Assembly: GCF_014649775.1 (NCBI RefSeq)
Contig: NZ_BMTR01000025.1
Coordinates: 41,315 to 105,314, forward strand
DNA length: 64,000 nt
DNA from: Streptomyces longisporoflavus
GTDB taxonomy: Bacteria > Actinomycetota > Actinomycetes > Streptomycetales > Streptomycetaceae
Direction: 5' to 3'
Within the stretch, counting starts at the first letter, position 1. Each line of letters starts with the position of its first letter. A program made the translations under genes and the position numbers. Below, piece by piece: positions 8,032 through 17,470 of the stretch. The notes beneath the pieces are model-generated. The model had not been told where the DNA came from, did not search any database, and saw only the letters and a list, made by a program, of their open reading frames with translations.

Positions 8032-11000
8032 TCACGCGCGCGTCAGCCGCAGCGTCACCAGCTCGAACGGCCGCAGCGTCAGCGCGATGCCGTCGCCCGT
8101 GCGCTCCGGAGCCGAGGCATCGGCGAGAGGACGCTCCAGGAGGTCCGTCACCTCCACAGAACCGACCGCGAAGCCCGCCGTCAGCGTCGTCTTCGCCCGG
8201 CCGCCGTGCGACTCGTGGAAGCGGACGACCACGTCACCGCTGCCGTCGTCGGCGAGCTTGACCGCCGTGACGACCACGGCGTCGTTGTCGAGGGTCACCA
8301 GCGGGGCCACCTCGGCGCCGCCCGTGATCCGCCGCTCCGGCAGGTTGATCCGGTAGCCCTCCCGCACCGCGTCGCCGATACCGGCGCCGGGGACAAGCGC
8401 GTGCCGGAAGCGGTGGACGCCCTGGTCCGTCTCGGGGTCGGGGAAGCGCGGGGCGCGCAGGAGCGAGGCGCGGACCGTCGTGGTCGTACCGGCGTCGGAC
8501 TCGCGCACCGTACGCGTCACGTCGTGCCCGTACGTGGAGTCGTTGACCAGGGCGACGCCCCAGCCCGGCTCCTCCATGTGCACGAAGCGGTGGTTGCACG
8601 CCTCGAACTTGGCGGCCTCCCAGCTCGTGTTGGTGTGCGTGGCCCGGTAGAAGTGGCCGAACTGCGTCTCCGATGCGTACCGCTCCGCGTGGATGTCCAG
8701 CGGGAACGCCAGTTTCAGGAACTTCTCCGTCTCGTGCCAGTCCACCTCCGTGTCGATGTCAAGGCGCCCGGAGCCGGGCGCCAGGGAGAGGACCTGCGTG
8801 AGTCGCGAGTCGCCGAAGGTCCGCACGACCCGGACCGACGCGCCGTCCTCGCCCGGCCCGACCTCGTCCGCTTCCGTGAGATCGGTGACCGTGTTCCGGT
8901 AGAACTCGTCAACGTCCCACGCGTCCCACATGTTCGGGAAGTCGGCGTGGATCTGCGGCAGGTTGGCCGCCTGCCCGGGTGCGACGGCCTCCCGGCCGGC
9001 CACGATGTCGTACGCCGACACGACCAGACCGCGCGCGTCGATCTCGACCCGCAGCAGGCCGTTGTCGAGGACGTAACCGCCGTCGGCGCGCGAGGCGATC
9101 GCCGACGTACCGTCGACGGCGGCGGGGCGCGCGCCACCCGCGGGGACGCCGTCGCGGGTGTGCGGGGTGGAGTTGAAGACGAGGGCGGTGCCGGTGCCGC
9201 CGCCCTCCCCCGCGAGCGCGCGCTGAGCCGATTCGATGATGCCGTTCAGCTCATCGGCGACCTTCGCGTACGTCGCGCGCGCCTCCCTGTGCACCCAGGC
9301 GATGGACGAGCCGGGCAGGATGTCGTGGAACTGGTGGAGCAGGACCGTCTTCCAGATCCGGTCCAACTCCTCGTAGGGGTACGCGAAATCAGGCGAGCGC
9401 ACCGCTGCCGTGGCCGCCCACAGTTCGGCCTCCCTCAGCAGGTGCTCGCTGCGGCGGTTGCCCTGCTTGGTGCCCGCCTGGCTGGTGAGGGTGGCGCGGT
9501 GCAGCTCCAGGTACAGCTCGCCCACCCAGACGGGGGCGTTCGGGTACTCCGCCTCCGCCTTCTCGAAGAACGCGGCAGGGGTCTCCCACTCGACGGTTGC
9601 CGAACCCTCCAGGTCACGCAGGCGCCCCGCCTTCGCGATCATCTCGCGGGTCGTGCCGCCGCCACCGTCGCCCCAGCCGGTCGGCGCCAGGGAGTGCCGG
9701 GCGACTCCCTTGTCCTTGAAGTTCTTCGCCGCGTGGGCGATCTCGCTGCCCTTCATCGAGCAGTTGTAGGTGTCGACGGGCGGGAAGTGCGTGAAGATGC
9801 GGGTGCCGTCGATGCCTTCCCAGTTGAAGGTGTGATGCGGGAAGCGGTTGGTCTGCGACCAGGAGATCTTCTGGGTGAGGAGCCACTTCGAGCCGGCCGC
9901 CTTGATGATCTGCGGAAGCCCCGCCGCGAACCCGAAGGTGTCCGGCAGCCACGCCTCGTCGTTCTCGATGCCGAACTCGTCCAGGAAGAACCTCTTGCCG
10001 TGCACGAACTGCCGGGCCATCGCCTCCGACCCCGGCATGTTCGTGTCCGACTCGACCCACATGCCGCCCGCGGGCACGAACCGCCCGTCGGCCACCGCCT
10101 TCTTGACCTTCGCCCACACCTCGGGCCGGTGCTCCTTGACCCACGCCCACTGCTGCGCCTGCGACATCGCGAAGACGAAGTCCGGCTCGTCCTCGATGAG
10201 CGCGGTCATGTTCGACGTCGTACGCGCGACCTTGCGCACCGTCTCGCGCAGCGGCCACAGCCACGCGGAGTCGATGTGCGCGTGGCCGACGGCGCTGATG
10301 CGGTGGGCCGAGGGCTCGGCGGGGGTGGTGAGAACGCCTTCGAGCTCGGCGCGGGCGGCGGGCGCGGAGCCGTTCACGTCCTGGAGGTCGACGGCGTCCA
10401 GGGCACGGCCGATGGCGCGCACGATCGCGTATCGGCGCCCGGAGTCCTCGGGGAGCTCCTGCATGAGCTCGCCGAGCACTTCGAGATCGATGACGAGTTG
10501 CCACACGGTCTCGTCGAAGACGGCGAGGTCCATGCGGGCGAGCTTGTACTGGGGCTCGCTGCCTGCCGTCTCCTTGTCGCCGAGCTGGGTGGGCAGGAAG
10601 GGGTGGTAGTCGAGGATGACGGGGTTGGACGCGGCCTCGACGTGCAGGTGAACGTCTTCGCCGCCGGCCGCGGGGGCGGCGACGCGCACCCACTGGTTGC
10701 GGGGGTTGAGGCCCTTCACCGGGGTGCCGTCGGGGCGGTAGACCAGGCCCTCGCACTGGAAGCCGGGCATGTTCTCGTCGAAGCCGAGGTCGAGGACGGC
10801 CTCGACGGTCTTGCCCGCCCACTCCTGCGGGACGGTGCCGGTCACCCGGAACCAGCTGGTGGCCCATGGGGCTCCCCAGGCGGCACCGACCTTCGTCGGC
10901 TCGGGAGTGGCGGCGAGACCTTCCGCTACGGGGACGGGCTCACCCGGGGCGGTCCACACGGCGACGTCCAGGGGTACGGACTCGGGGTAGACGGCGGGGC

Positions 11001-11061
11001 GGATGCGCTCGTCGAGGACGCGCTTGAGGCGGGCTTCTATCAGGGTGCGGTCGTCGTGCAT
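8032..11061 (-). CDS. GH38 alpha-mannosidase
   Basis: 1009 residues, the full length of bacterial class II alpha-mannosidases. After an N-terminal beta-rich domain, GHAHIDSAWLWP (259-270) gives the zinc His262-x-Asp264 pair. WLPDTFGF carries the nucleophile Asp374, and LHQFHDILPGSS supplies the later zinc His. The C-terminal third is the beta-sandwich region. No signal peptide is present, so it acts in the cytoplasm on imported mannosides. It is the last gene of an operon (lipoprotein, MalF, MalG, GH5, GH38), 54 bp behind the GH5-like gene. GH38 enzymes release alpha-linked mannose, as found on N-glycans and fungal mannoproteins. Confidence 0.93.
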   Translation of the reverse strand: MHDDRTLIEARLKRVLDERIRPAVYPESVPLDVAVWTAPGEPVPVAEGLAATPEPTKVGAAWGAPWATSWFRVTGTVPQEWAGKTVEAVLDLGFDENMPGFQCEGLVYRPDGTPVKGLNPRNQWVRVAAPAAGGEDVHLHVEAASNPVILDYHPFLPTQLGDKETAGSEPQYKLARMDLAVFDETVWQLVIDLEVLGELMQELPEDSGRRYAIVRAIGRALDAVDLQDVNGSAPAARAELEGVLTTPAEPSAHRISAVGHAHIDSAWLWPLRETVRKVARTTSNMTALIEDEPDFVFAMSQAQQWAWVKEHRPEVWAKVKKAVADGRFVPAGGMWVESDTNMPGSEAMARQFVHGKRFFLDEFGIENDEAWLPDTFGFAAGLPQIIKAAGSKWLLTQKISWSQTNRFPHHTFNWEGIDGTRIFTHFPPVDTYNCSMKGSEIAHAAKNFKDKGVARHSLAPTGWGDGGGGTTREMIAKAGRLRDLEGSATVEWETPAAFFEKAEAEYPNAPVWVGELYLELHRATLTSQAGTKQGNRRSEHLLREAELWAATAAVRSPDFAYPYEELDRIWKTVLLHQFHDILPGSSIAWVHREARATYAKVADELNGIIESAQRALAGEGGGTGTALVFNSTPHTRDGVPAGGARPAAVDGTSAIASRADGGYVLDNGLLRVEIDARGLVVSAYDIVAGREAVAPGQAANLPQIHADFPNMWDAWDVDEFYRNTVTDLTEADEVGPGEDGASVRVVRTFGDSRLTQVLSLAPGSGRLDIDTEVDWHETEKFLKLAFPLDIHAERYASETQFGHFYRATHTNTSWEAAKFEACNHRFVHMEEPGWGVALVNDSTYGHDVTRTVRESDAGTTTTVRASLLRAPRFPDPETDQGVHRFRHALVPGAGIGDAVREGYRINLPERRITGGAEVAPLVTLDNDAVVVTAVKLADDGSGDVVVRFHESHGGRAKTTLTAGFAVGSVEVTDLLERPLADASAPERTGDGIALTLRPFELVTLRLTRA

Positions 11062-11115
11062 GGTGCTCTCCGTTTACGTGTTGGGTGCGGGCGGGGTTGG
11101 GGACTGGTCTTGGGC

Positions 11116-12375
11116 CTAGTTGATCTCCCCCGGCCGCACGACCTCCGTGATGCCCCGCGCAGCCAAGTGCGCAGAGTCCCCCACCCGGCTCGCGAGTACC
11201 GTCGTAGGCCGGACCCCGTCCGCGACGAGGCCCATGAAGGCGTCGAACACCGCGCCCCCCGGCGCGCACGAAGACCGGGACGAGGTGGAGTCGTCCACGA
11301 CCACAGCAGTGCCCCGCACCGCAGGCGCGTACTCCCTCCCCCGCCACTCCTCAGCGAGACGCCCCAGCACCTCACCCCCCGGCTTGGCCTTCCCCTCATT
11401 GGTCAGCAGACCCAGGCTGTACTCAAGTTCAGGGAAATCCGCCAGCGCACGCGACACGTCGTGCGAGCACCACCACGTCACCCCCCACACGTCCGCGCAG
11501 TCGAGCGCAGCCTCCACCGTCGCCTCGGTGAAGGACGCCGCATGCTCGGCGGGGATGAGGGGAGCGGGCGCGCCCACCTCCTGGAGCCACACCGGACGGT
11601 GCGGATCGTCCGCCCACGCCTTCGACAGCTCGATCATGTACGCGGCGTGCTGCGCCGTGGCGACGCCCTCACGTCCGTACCGCTGCGCCGTGCCGTTGAA
11701 CACCCAGGAGTGCACGGCGGTCGCACCACCGAGCCGCGCGGCCTGGGCCGGAGTGAAGGGCTGGTCGTCCTGGTACCACGCGGCGTCGTACTCGGCGTGC
11801 AGATGCAGCCGGCCCGGCGCCCCCTCCTCGCACGCGGCGAGCACCCGCCGCAGCCACTGCTCCGCCTGCTCCTGCGTGATGCGGTCGGGATCGGGATGCG
11901 GCCCCGCCGAGAACTGGTTGACCTCGTTGCCGATGGTCATGCCGATGAAGTTCGGCCGGTCGGCCAACGCGGCGGCGAGCGTACGAAGGTAGGCGATCTC
12001 GCCCTCCACCACGTCGGGGTCGGTGAAGATGTTCCGCCGGTGCCAGGTCTGCGTCCAGGCGGGCAGGAAGTCGAAGCTCGACAAGTGCCCCTGGAGTCCG
12101 TCGACGTTGACGTCGAGCCCGCGCTCGGCGGCGGCATCGGCGAGGGCGACGAGCTGTTCCACGGCGCGCGGCCGTATCAGGGTGCGGTTGGGCTGGAAGT
12201 AGGGCCAGATCGGAAAGACCCGGATGTGGTCGAGGCCGAGCGCGGCGATCGCGTCGAGATCGGCGCGCACGGCGTCGATGTCGAAGTCGAGCCAGTGGTG
12301 GAACCACCCCTGGCTGGGGGTGTAGTTCGCGCCGAAACGCGGCGCTGCGGAAGGCTCACGGGTCGTACGAGACAT
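11116..12375 (-). CDS. GH5-like glycosidase, probable beta-mannosidase
   Basis: 419 residues from an ATG at 12375. It is a clan A (beta/alpha)8 barrel: acid/base Glu151 in TIGNEVN and nucleophile Glu266 in VWLQEVGAP, with GLDVNVDGLQGHLSS and WVFNGTAQRYG between them. No signal peptide, so it acts on imported oligosaccharide. The overall pattern resembles the GH5 subfamily (I believe GH5_18) whose characterised members cleave Man-beta-1,4-GlcNAc, the core of N-glycans. Placement between the sugar permeases and a GH38 alpha-mannosidase fits that activity. The subfamily call is from memory and moderately sure; the clan assignment is firm. Confidence 0.75.
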   Translation of the reverse strand: MSRTTREPSAAPRFGANYTPSQGWFHHWLDFDIDAVRADLDAIAALGLDHIRVFPIWPYFQPNRTLIRPRAVEQLVALADAAAERGLDVNVDGLQGHLSSFDFLPAWTQTWHRRNIFTDPDVVEGEIAYLRTLAAALADRPNFIGMTIGNEVNQFSAGPHPDPDRITQEQAEQWLRRVLAACEEGAPGRLHLHAEYDAAWYQDDQPFTPAQAARLGGATAVHSWVFNGTAQRYGREGVATAQHAAYMIELSKAWADDPHRPVWLQEVGAPAPLIPAEHAASFTEATVEAALDCADVWGVTWWCSHDVSRALADFPELEYSLGLLTNEGKAKPGGEVLGRLAEEWRGREYAPAVRGTAVVVDDSTSSRSSCAPGGAVFDAFMGLVADGVRPTTVLASRVGDSAHLAARGITEVVRPGEIN

Positions 12376-12423
12376 GCGAATCCTGGTTCTCGGTGGTGCG
12401 GGGGGTTCAGCGCGGGCGACGGC

Positions 12424-13362
12424 TCAGCCCTTGACCGCCCCCTCGCCCACCCCGCGGAAGAAGTACCGCTGGAGGCAGCCGAAGAGCACGATCAGCGGCA
12501 GCACGGCGATGACCGTGCCCGCGGCCACGAGCCGTTCGTCGTTGGCGAAGGTGCCGTGCAGGTAGTTCAGGCCGATGGTCAGGGTGAACCTGTCCGGGTC
12601 GCTCAGCACGATCAGCGGCCACAGGAAATCGTCCCAGGCGCCCATGAAGGCGAAGATCGCCACCACGGCGAGGGTGCCCTTGACCGCGGGCAGGGCGATC
12701 CGCAGGAAGCGCTGCCAGACGTTGGCGCCGTCGACGTACGCGGCTTCCTCGATCTCGTACGGCAGGTTCAGGAAGGCGTTGCGCATCAGCAGGACGTTGA
12801 GCGCGGAGATGCAGCCGGGCAGCAGCACACCGATGAGGGTGTTGTTCAGGCCGAGCTCCCGCATGGTCGTGAACTGGGCGATGATGATGCCCTCCACGGG
12901 CACCAGCATGGCGAGGATGAACACGATCGTGGCTGCCCTGCGGCCCCGGTAGCGCAGGCGCGCGAGGGCGTAGCCGGCGAGGGTGGCGCCCACGCAGTTG
13001 GTCACCACGTTCGCGGCGGCCACCTTCAGGGAGTTGAGCGCGTAGTCCCAGACGGGGATGGTGTCGGCGACCCGCTCGTAGTTGTGGAGGGTCGGACTGC
13101 CTGGCAGGAACTCGGGCGGCGAGCTGAAGATGTTCTCGTGCGGGCCCTTGAGGGACGTGGACAGCTGCCAGAGGAAGGGCCCGATCATCAGGGCAAGGAC
13201 GGCGAGCAGGAGCAGGTAGCGCAGGACGATTTCCCATACGGGCATCCGACGGCCGTTCTCGTCGGTGATCCGCCCGCGCTTGCGGGCGCCGCTCTTCCCG
13301 GTCCTGCCCTCCGTCTTCCGCGTCGCCTGCTCGGTCTCGCGCGTTTCCGTCACGGTGCTCAC
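12424..13362 (-). CDS. Carbohydrate ABC permease, MalG type
   Basis: 312 residues from a GTG at 13362 whose first bases overlap the stop of the MalF-type gene (GTGA). After a charged N-terminus of about 40 residues there are six hydrophobic segments and the coupling EAA loop LPYEIEEAAYVDGANVWQRF. The C-terminus FFRGVGEGAVKG is typical of CUT1 permeases. It pairs with the MalF-type protein. No ATPase is encoded in the operon, so a shared ATPase of the MsiK kind is presumably used, as is usual for Streptomyces CUT1 importers. Confidence 0.92.
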   Translation of the reverse strand: MSTVTETRETEQATRKTEGRTGKSGARKRGRITDENGRRMPVWEIVLRYLLLLAVLALMIGPFLWQLSTSLKGPHENIFSSPPEFLPGSPTLHNYERVADTIPVWDYALNSLKVAAANVVTNCVGATLAGYALARLRYRGRRAATIVFILAMLVPVEGIIIAQFTTMRELGLNNTLIGVLLPGCISALNVLLMRNAFLNLPYEIEEAAYVDGANVWQRFLRIALPAVKGTLAVVAIFAFMGAWDDFLWPLIVLSDPDRFTLTIGLNYLHGTFANDERLVAAGTVIAVLPLIVLFGCLQRYFFRGVGEGAVKG

Positions 13363-14309
13363 GCGTCCTCCTTCCGGTCCGCGCGCAGTACGAGCAGCAT
13401 CAGCGCGACGGTGACGACGAAGACGACGACCGAGATGGCCGACGCGTACCCGACGCGGCCGGTGAGGCCGGTGCCGACGCGCTGCACCAGCATCACGAGC
13501 GTGGTGTCCTCGCCGGCGGGTCCGCCGTTGGGCCCCGCCATCAGATAGACCTCGGAGAACACCTTGAAGGCGGCGACCGAGGACAGCGCGGCGACCAGGA
13601 CCATCGTGGAGCGCACGGCGGGCACGGTGACGGTGAGGAAGCGGCGCACGGCACCCGCGCCGTCCACGGCTGCCGCCTCGTGCAGCTCGCGCGGCACGTT
13701 GGCGAGCGCCGCCAGGTAAATGATCATGTAGTAGCCGAGGCCCTTCCAGACCGTGACGGTCATGGCGCTCAGCAGGAGCAGCCACTGATCGCTGAGGAAG
13801 CCGACCGAGCCGACCCCCACCGCCTCCAGTACCGCGTTGACCAGGCCCCGTTCGTCCAGCATCCACACCCAGATCAGGCCCACCACGACGATGGACGCGA
13901 CCACCGGCGTGTAGAAGGCGGACCGGAAGAAGGTGATGCCGGGGATGTGTTTCTGGACGAGCATCGCGAGCAGCAGCGGCAGCAGGACGAGCGCGGGGAC
14001 GACCCCGAGGATGTACAGCGTCGAGTTGCGCAGCCCGATCCAGAACATGTCGTCGTGCAGCAGCTCCCGGAAGTTGTCCAGGCCGACGAACTCCCCCGGT
14101 ATCAGGGTCCGCTTGTCGGTGAAGGAGTTGATGAGCGTGCTGACGAACGGATAGAGGATGAAGATGCCGACGATCAGCAGCCCGGGAGCGGCGAACAGCC
14201 ATGGACTGGAGGGCAGTTGACGCCTGATGCGCTTGCGCGGGCCGTCGGTGACGGCACGGGAAGCGGTGGCTGCCGTACGGGGGGCGGTGACGGCACTGGA
14301 GCTTTTCAT
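13359..14309 (-). CDS. Carbohydrate ABC permease, MalF type
   Basis: 316 residues with six membrane segments and the EAA loop VPRELHEAAAVDGAGAVRRF. It has the usual CUT1 opening (PWLFAAPGLLIVGIFILYP) after a basic leader. It lies 23 bp behind the binding-protein gene and overlaps the MalG-type gene. With the lipoprotein and MalG it forms an oligosaccharide importer. The neighbouring mannosidase genes suggest manno-oligosaccharides or N-glycan fragments as cargo (inference). Confidence 0.92.
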   Translation of the reverse strand: MKSSSAVTAPRTAATASRAVTDGPRKRIRRQLPSSPWLFAAPGLLIVGIFILYPFVSTLINSFTDKRTLIPGEFVGLDNFRELLHDDMFWIGLRNSTLYILGVVPALVLLPLLLAMLVQKHIPGITFFRSAFYTPVVASIVVVGLIWVWMLDERGLVNAVLEAVGVGSVGFLSDQWLLLLSAMTVTVWKGLGYYMIIYLAALANVPRELHEAAAVDGAGAVRRFLTVTVPAVRSTMVLVAALSSVAAFKVFSEVYLMAGPNGGPAGEDTTLVMLVQRVGTGLTGRVGYASAISVVVFVVTVALMLLVLRADRKEDA

Positions 14310-14332
14310 GGTGGTGGTCCCGTGTCGTCTTC

Positions 14333-15640
14333 TCAGCTCTGCTGAAGCAGCCGGTCGCAGTTATTGACAGCGTTGTCAAGCGCTTCCTCGGGGCTTTCCT
14401 TGCCTTGCAGCGCCTTGCCGACGCTGTTGCGCAGCTCGATCTTCATCTGCTCGCTGAACAGCACGGGCGTGTAATTGACCGCTGTCTTCACGGACTTGGC
14501 GGCGGCGATGCGTACACGCGTGTCGTCCGTCCCGTCCTCCTTGGTGAAGTACGGGTCGTCGAGCGAGCCCTCCGTGCTGGGGAAGATGGCGACCTTCTTG
14601 GCGAACGACATCTGGTGCGCCGCGTCCGTCACGTAGTGGGCGAAGGCCACGGCTGCGGGCGTCTGCTTGGTGCGGGTGTTCACCATCACGCCCATCACGT
14701 ACATGTTGTCCTTGCCGGTGTTCGTGATCTGCGGGGTGATCCCGATGTTCTTGTAGAGGGAGGGCGCTTCCTTCTTGAACTTGCCGAGATCCAGGGCGCT
14801 TCCGGGGTTCATGGCGACGGCCTCGGTGAGGAACTTCTTGCCCGTCGACTCGGGCGTGGCGTTGAGCGCCTGCCCGTCGAGCGCCTTGGCGTCGTACAAC
14901 TCCTTGTACTTCTTGAGGAGTTCGACGCCCTTGGGCCCGTTGAAGGTGAACTTGGTCCCCTCCTTGTCCATCAGCGGGACGCCGTAGCGGCCGAAGTCCT
15001 CGATGGTGGGGATGTTGGCGAGGGTGGCGGTCTTTCCCTTGCTCTTCTTCGACAACTGCAGCGCGGCGTCGAAGAGTTCGTCGTACGTCTTCGGCGGCTT
15101 GTCGGCGTCGAGGCCCGCGTCCTTGAAGAGCCGCTTGTTGTAGAAGAGCGGACCGGTGTTCAGGTACCACGGGAAGGCGTACGTCCCCTCCATCCCCGGT
15201 ATCTGGTGGCTCTTCCAGGCCCCCGGCAGGTACTCCTTCTCGTACTTGCCCGCGGCCTTGTCGAGGTCGAGCGCGAGCCCGGCCTTGGCCAGCGGGGCCA
15301 CCAGGTCGGGCGAGACGTTGACGACGTCCGGCAGGGTTCCGGCGGCGGCGTCGGCGCTGATCTTGTCGGCGTAGCCCTCGCCGGGCTGGTCGACCCAGTT
15401 CACCTTCGTGCCCGGGTACTTCTTCTCGAAGCCGTCGACGACGCCCTCGAAGTACGACTTGAAGTTGGCCTTCAGGTTCCAGGTCTGGAAGGTGATCTCG
15501 CCCTCGATCTTGCCCGAGGCGTCCGTCGAGCCGCCGCCGTCACCTCCCTCGCCGCAGGCGCTCAGCGGCAGGAGCACGGCGATGGCGGCGGCAGCGGCGG
15601 CTGCCCTTCTGGAGATGCGGGGGTGTCGGGAGATGCGCAC
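14333..15640 (-). CDS. Sugar-binding lipoprotein of the mannoside importer
   Basis: 435 residues from a GTG at 15640, chosen because AAGGAG lies 11 bases upstream and the Arg-rich signal starts there. The lipobox is LSAC. The mature protein is an MBP-like solute-binding protein (ITFQTWNLKANFKSYFEGVVDGFEKKYPG, PDVVNVSPDLVAPLA, YAFPWYLNTGPLFYNKRLF, KTYDELFDAALQL). It heads the five-gene mannoside operon and is divergent from the LacI gene. Its last 25 codons contain two perfect DNA palindromes (14364-14385) described separately. Confidence 0.93.
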   Translation of the reverse strand: MRISRHPRISRRAAAAAAAIAVLLPLSACGEGGDGGGSTDASGKIEGEITFQTWNLKANFKSYFEGVVDGFEKKYPGTKVNWVDQPGEGYADKISADAAAGTLPDVVNVSPDLVAPLAKAGLALDLDKAAGKYEKEYLPGAWKSHQIPGMEGTYAFPWYLNTGPLFYNKRLFKDAGLDADKPPKTYDELFDAALQLSKKSKGKTATLANIPTIEDFGRYGVPLMDKEGTKFTFNGPKGVELLKKYKELYDAKALDGQALNATPESTGKKFLTEAVAMNPGSALDLGKFKKEAPSLYKNIGITPQITNTGKDNMYVMGVMVNTRTKQTPAAVAFAHYVTDAAHQMSFAKKVAIFPSTEGSLDDPYFTKEDGTDDTRVRIAAAKSVKTAVNYTPVLFSEQMKIELRNSVGKALQGKESPEEALDNAVNNCDRLLQQS

Positions 15641-15797
15641 GGTGAAACGGCTCCTTTGCTCGGCCCAGCGTGAGGCAGACCTTGCATGGAACGCCGGTAA
15701 AAAGTCAATGGATTCGTTGGATAATTCTGGCCAGCCTCGCCAAAGTCTCCCCAACTACGCAGGTCAGAGCGGTGTGTTCAACTCCTTGCGGGGATCG

Positions 15798-15837
15798 ACT
15801 AATGCGCTTTAGAGTGTGCTGGCTCAAGCGCATTAGT
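15798..15837. promoter_or_regulatory. Paired LacI-type operators between the lipoprotein and LacI genes
   Basis: ACTAATGCGCTT (15798-15809) and AAGCGCATTAGT (15826-15837) are a perfect 12-bp inverted repeat. Each copy is itself a near-palindrome around GCGC (AAwGCGCwTT), with centres 24 bp apart. On the minus strand TTGAGC (15827-15822) and ATTAGT (15803-15798) are placed like -35 and -10 with 18 bp between, so the operators cover the operon promoter. Confidence 0.7.
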
Positions 15838-15866
15838 ATGAGCGCCACAGGAAAGGGGCAACACCG

Positions 15867-16919
15867 GTGCAAGGCAAGCGGTCCCCGGCACGCCGGCCGA
15901 CCATGAAGGACATCGCGCGCCGCGCCGGAGTCTCCGAGAGCGCCGTGTCCTTCGCGCTCAACGACCGGCCGGGCGTCTCCGACATCACCCGCGACCGTGT
16001 CCGCAGGGTCGCCGAGCAACTGGGCTGGCACCCGAGCACCGCGGCGCGCGCCCTGTCCGGCGAGGGCGCGGCGACGGTGGGTCTCGTGGTGGCGAGGCCC
16101 GCGGGCACGCTGGGCGTCGACTCGTTCTTCCTGCAACTGATCTCGGGCATCCAGGAGGTCCTGGCCGAGCGGCAGTTGGGCCTGCTCTTCCAGGTGGCCG
16201 AAGACGTGACCGCCGAGTGCGCCGTCTACCAGCGGTGGTGGGCCGAGCGACGGGTGGACGGCGTCCTGGTCGTGGACCCGCGCACGGACGACCCCCGCCC
16301 GGCGCTCCTCGACGAACTGGGGCTCCCCGCCGTGGTCACGGGCGGCGTGCCCGACCCGGACGCGCACCACCCCGGCCTCTCCACCGTCTGGGCGGACGAC
16401 GCGGGCGCGATGGCGGCGATCGTGGACCACCTCTACGCCCTCGGTCACCGCCGCATCGTGCACATCGCGGGCCTGCCCGGCCTCGCCCACACGGAGCGGC
16501 GCATCCGTACGCTGCGCGCCGAGGCCGAGCGGCGCGGTCTCTCCGAGGTCCGCTCGGTGACCACGGACTACTCGGACGCGGAGGGCGCCGCGGTGACCCG
16601 GCGCATGCTGTCCGGCGCGTCGCCGCCGACGGCCTTGGTGTACGACAACGACGTGATGGCCGTCGCCGGAGTCGCCGCGGGGGCCTCGCTCGGGTTCGCC
16701 GTGCCGGGGGACGTGTCGGTGATCGCCTGGGAGGACTCGGCGCTGTGCCGGATGGTGCACCCCTGGCTGACGGCCCTGTCGCGCGACACGATGGCCTTCG
16801 GCCGGACGGCGGCGCGCGAACTCCTGTCACTCCTGGACGACGGCCCCGCGGCCACGGTCCAGGTACCACTGCCCACACTCATCGAACGGGAGAGCACGGG
16901 GCGGGCGGCCGGGGGCTGA
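15867..16919 (+). CDS. LacI-family regulator of the mannoside operon
   Basis: 350 residues from a GTG at 15867. The helix-turn-helix is KDIARRAGVSESAVSFALND, about residues 14-33, with the hinge helix at HPSTAARALSG. The rest is the periplasmic-binding-protein-like effector domain, ending in the usual LIERESTG. It is divergent from the five-gene operon and should repress it through the paired operators in between, with a mannose-containing sugar as the likely inducer (inference). Two other LacI-type operators in the window (14364-14379 and 30971-30982) have a different core, so they may belong to another regulator. Confidence 0.92.
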   Translation: MQGKRSPARRPTMKDIARRAGVSESAVSFALNDRPGVSDITRDRVRRVAEQLGWHPSTAARALSGEGAATVGLVVARPAGTLGVDSFFLQLISGIQEVLAERQLGLLFQVAEDVTAECAVYQRWWAERRVDGVLVVDPRTDDPRPALLDELGLPAVVTGGVPDPDAHHPGLSTVWADDAGAMAAIVDHLYALGHRRIVHIAGLPGLAHTERRIRTLRAEAERRGLSEVRSVTTDYSDAEGAAVTRRMLSGASPPTALVYDNDVMAVAGVAAGASLGFAVPGDVSVIAWEDSALCRMVHPWLTALSRDTMAFGRTAARELLSLLDDGPAATVQVPLPTLIERESTGRAAGG

Positions 16920-16974
16920 ACGTCCCGCCCCGTCCGGCGGCAGGCCTGTCGTACTCCGCCAGTACGGTGCCGGT

Positions 16975-17439
16975 ATGGCGGACATCTACGAACTCTCGAT
17001 CGCGCTGGACCTACGAGACGATCTCTCCGAGGGACAGATCGCCGAGCTCCGGTGGCATCTGGGGCAGGGCCCGCGTCCTGCGACGCTGAGCGTGGTGCGC
17101 GAGTTCCCCGTCGTGGTGGAGGACGACCGGGGCGAGCTCGTGACGGAGGACGCCCCCGCGCCGCTCCTGGGGTGTCATGACACGGCCCTGAAGGCGGGCG
17201 GAGCGCTCACCTCCGTGCTGCTGCCGCGCAAAGGCGGCTGGGCGCTGACCGCCCGGCAGGAGGTCCACCCGGACGACTTCGATCGCGTCGGTGAACTGCT
17301 CGTGTGGCTCGCGGCCAGGGCCGAGGGCCACCACGAGCGGTTCGACGGCTCCGTCCGCGTCGGCTGGACCAGGTTCTACGAGGAGGACGAGCCCCGCCCG
17401 CTGGCAGTACGCGACGGCGGGATCGAATGGCCCTCGTGA
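16975..17439 (+). CDS. Conserved hypothetical protein
   Basis: 154 residues starting MADIYELSIALDL, 56 bp after the LacI gene on the same strand. It is acidic, with no signal peptide or membrane segment. A patterned region (ALTARQEVHPDDFDRVGELLVWLAARAEG) followed by VRVGWTRFYEEDEPRPL suggests a small alpha/beta protein of a kind common in Streptomyces. I do not recognise a function. Strong codon bias supports it as real. Confidence 0.75.
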   Translation: MADIYELSIALDLRDDLSEGQIAELRWHLGQGPRPATLSVVREFPVVVEDDRGELVTEDAPAPLLGCHDTALKAGGALTSVLLPRKGGWALTARQEVHPDDFDRVGELLVWLAARAEGHHERFDGSVRVGWTRFYEEDEPRPLAVRDGGIEWPS

Positions 17440-17470
17440 GCGGCGGTCAGGCCCTGTCCTGCAGCGGCGG

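Noticed and set aside
8032..11061. GH38 as a secreted enzyme
   Set aside because: The N-terminus (MHDDRTLIEARLKRV) is charged and helical, with no signal peptide.
7879..13548. A 1889-codon open frame on the plus strand
   Set aside because: It runs antisense to the GH38, GH5 and MalG genes, has no family pattern and the Arg/Val/Asp/Gly bias of a GC-rich shadow frame.
14364..14379. A -35 promoter element (TTGACA) inside the lipoprotein gene
   Set aside because: On neither strand is there a matching -10 at 16-19 bp, and the palindromic form suggests an operator or chance.
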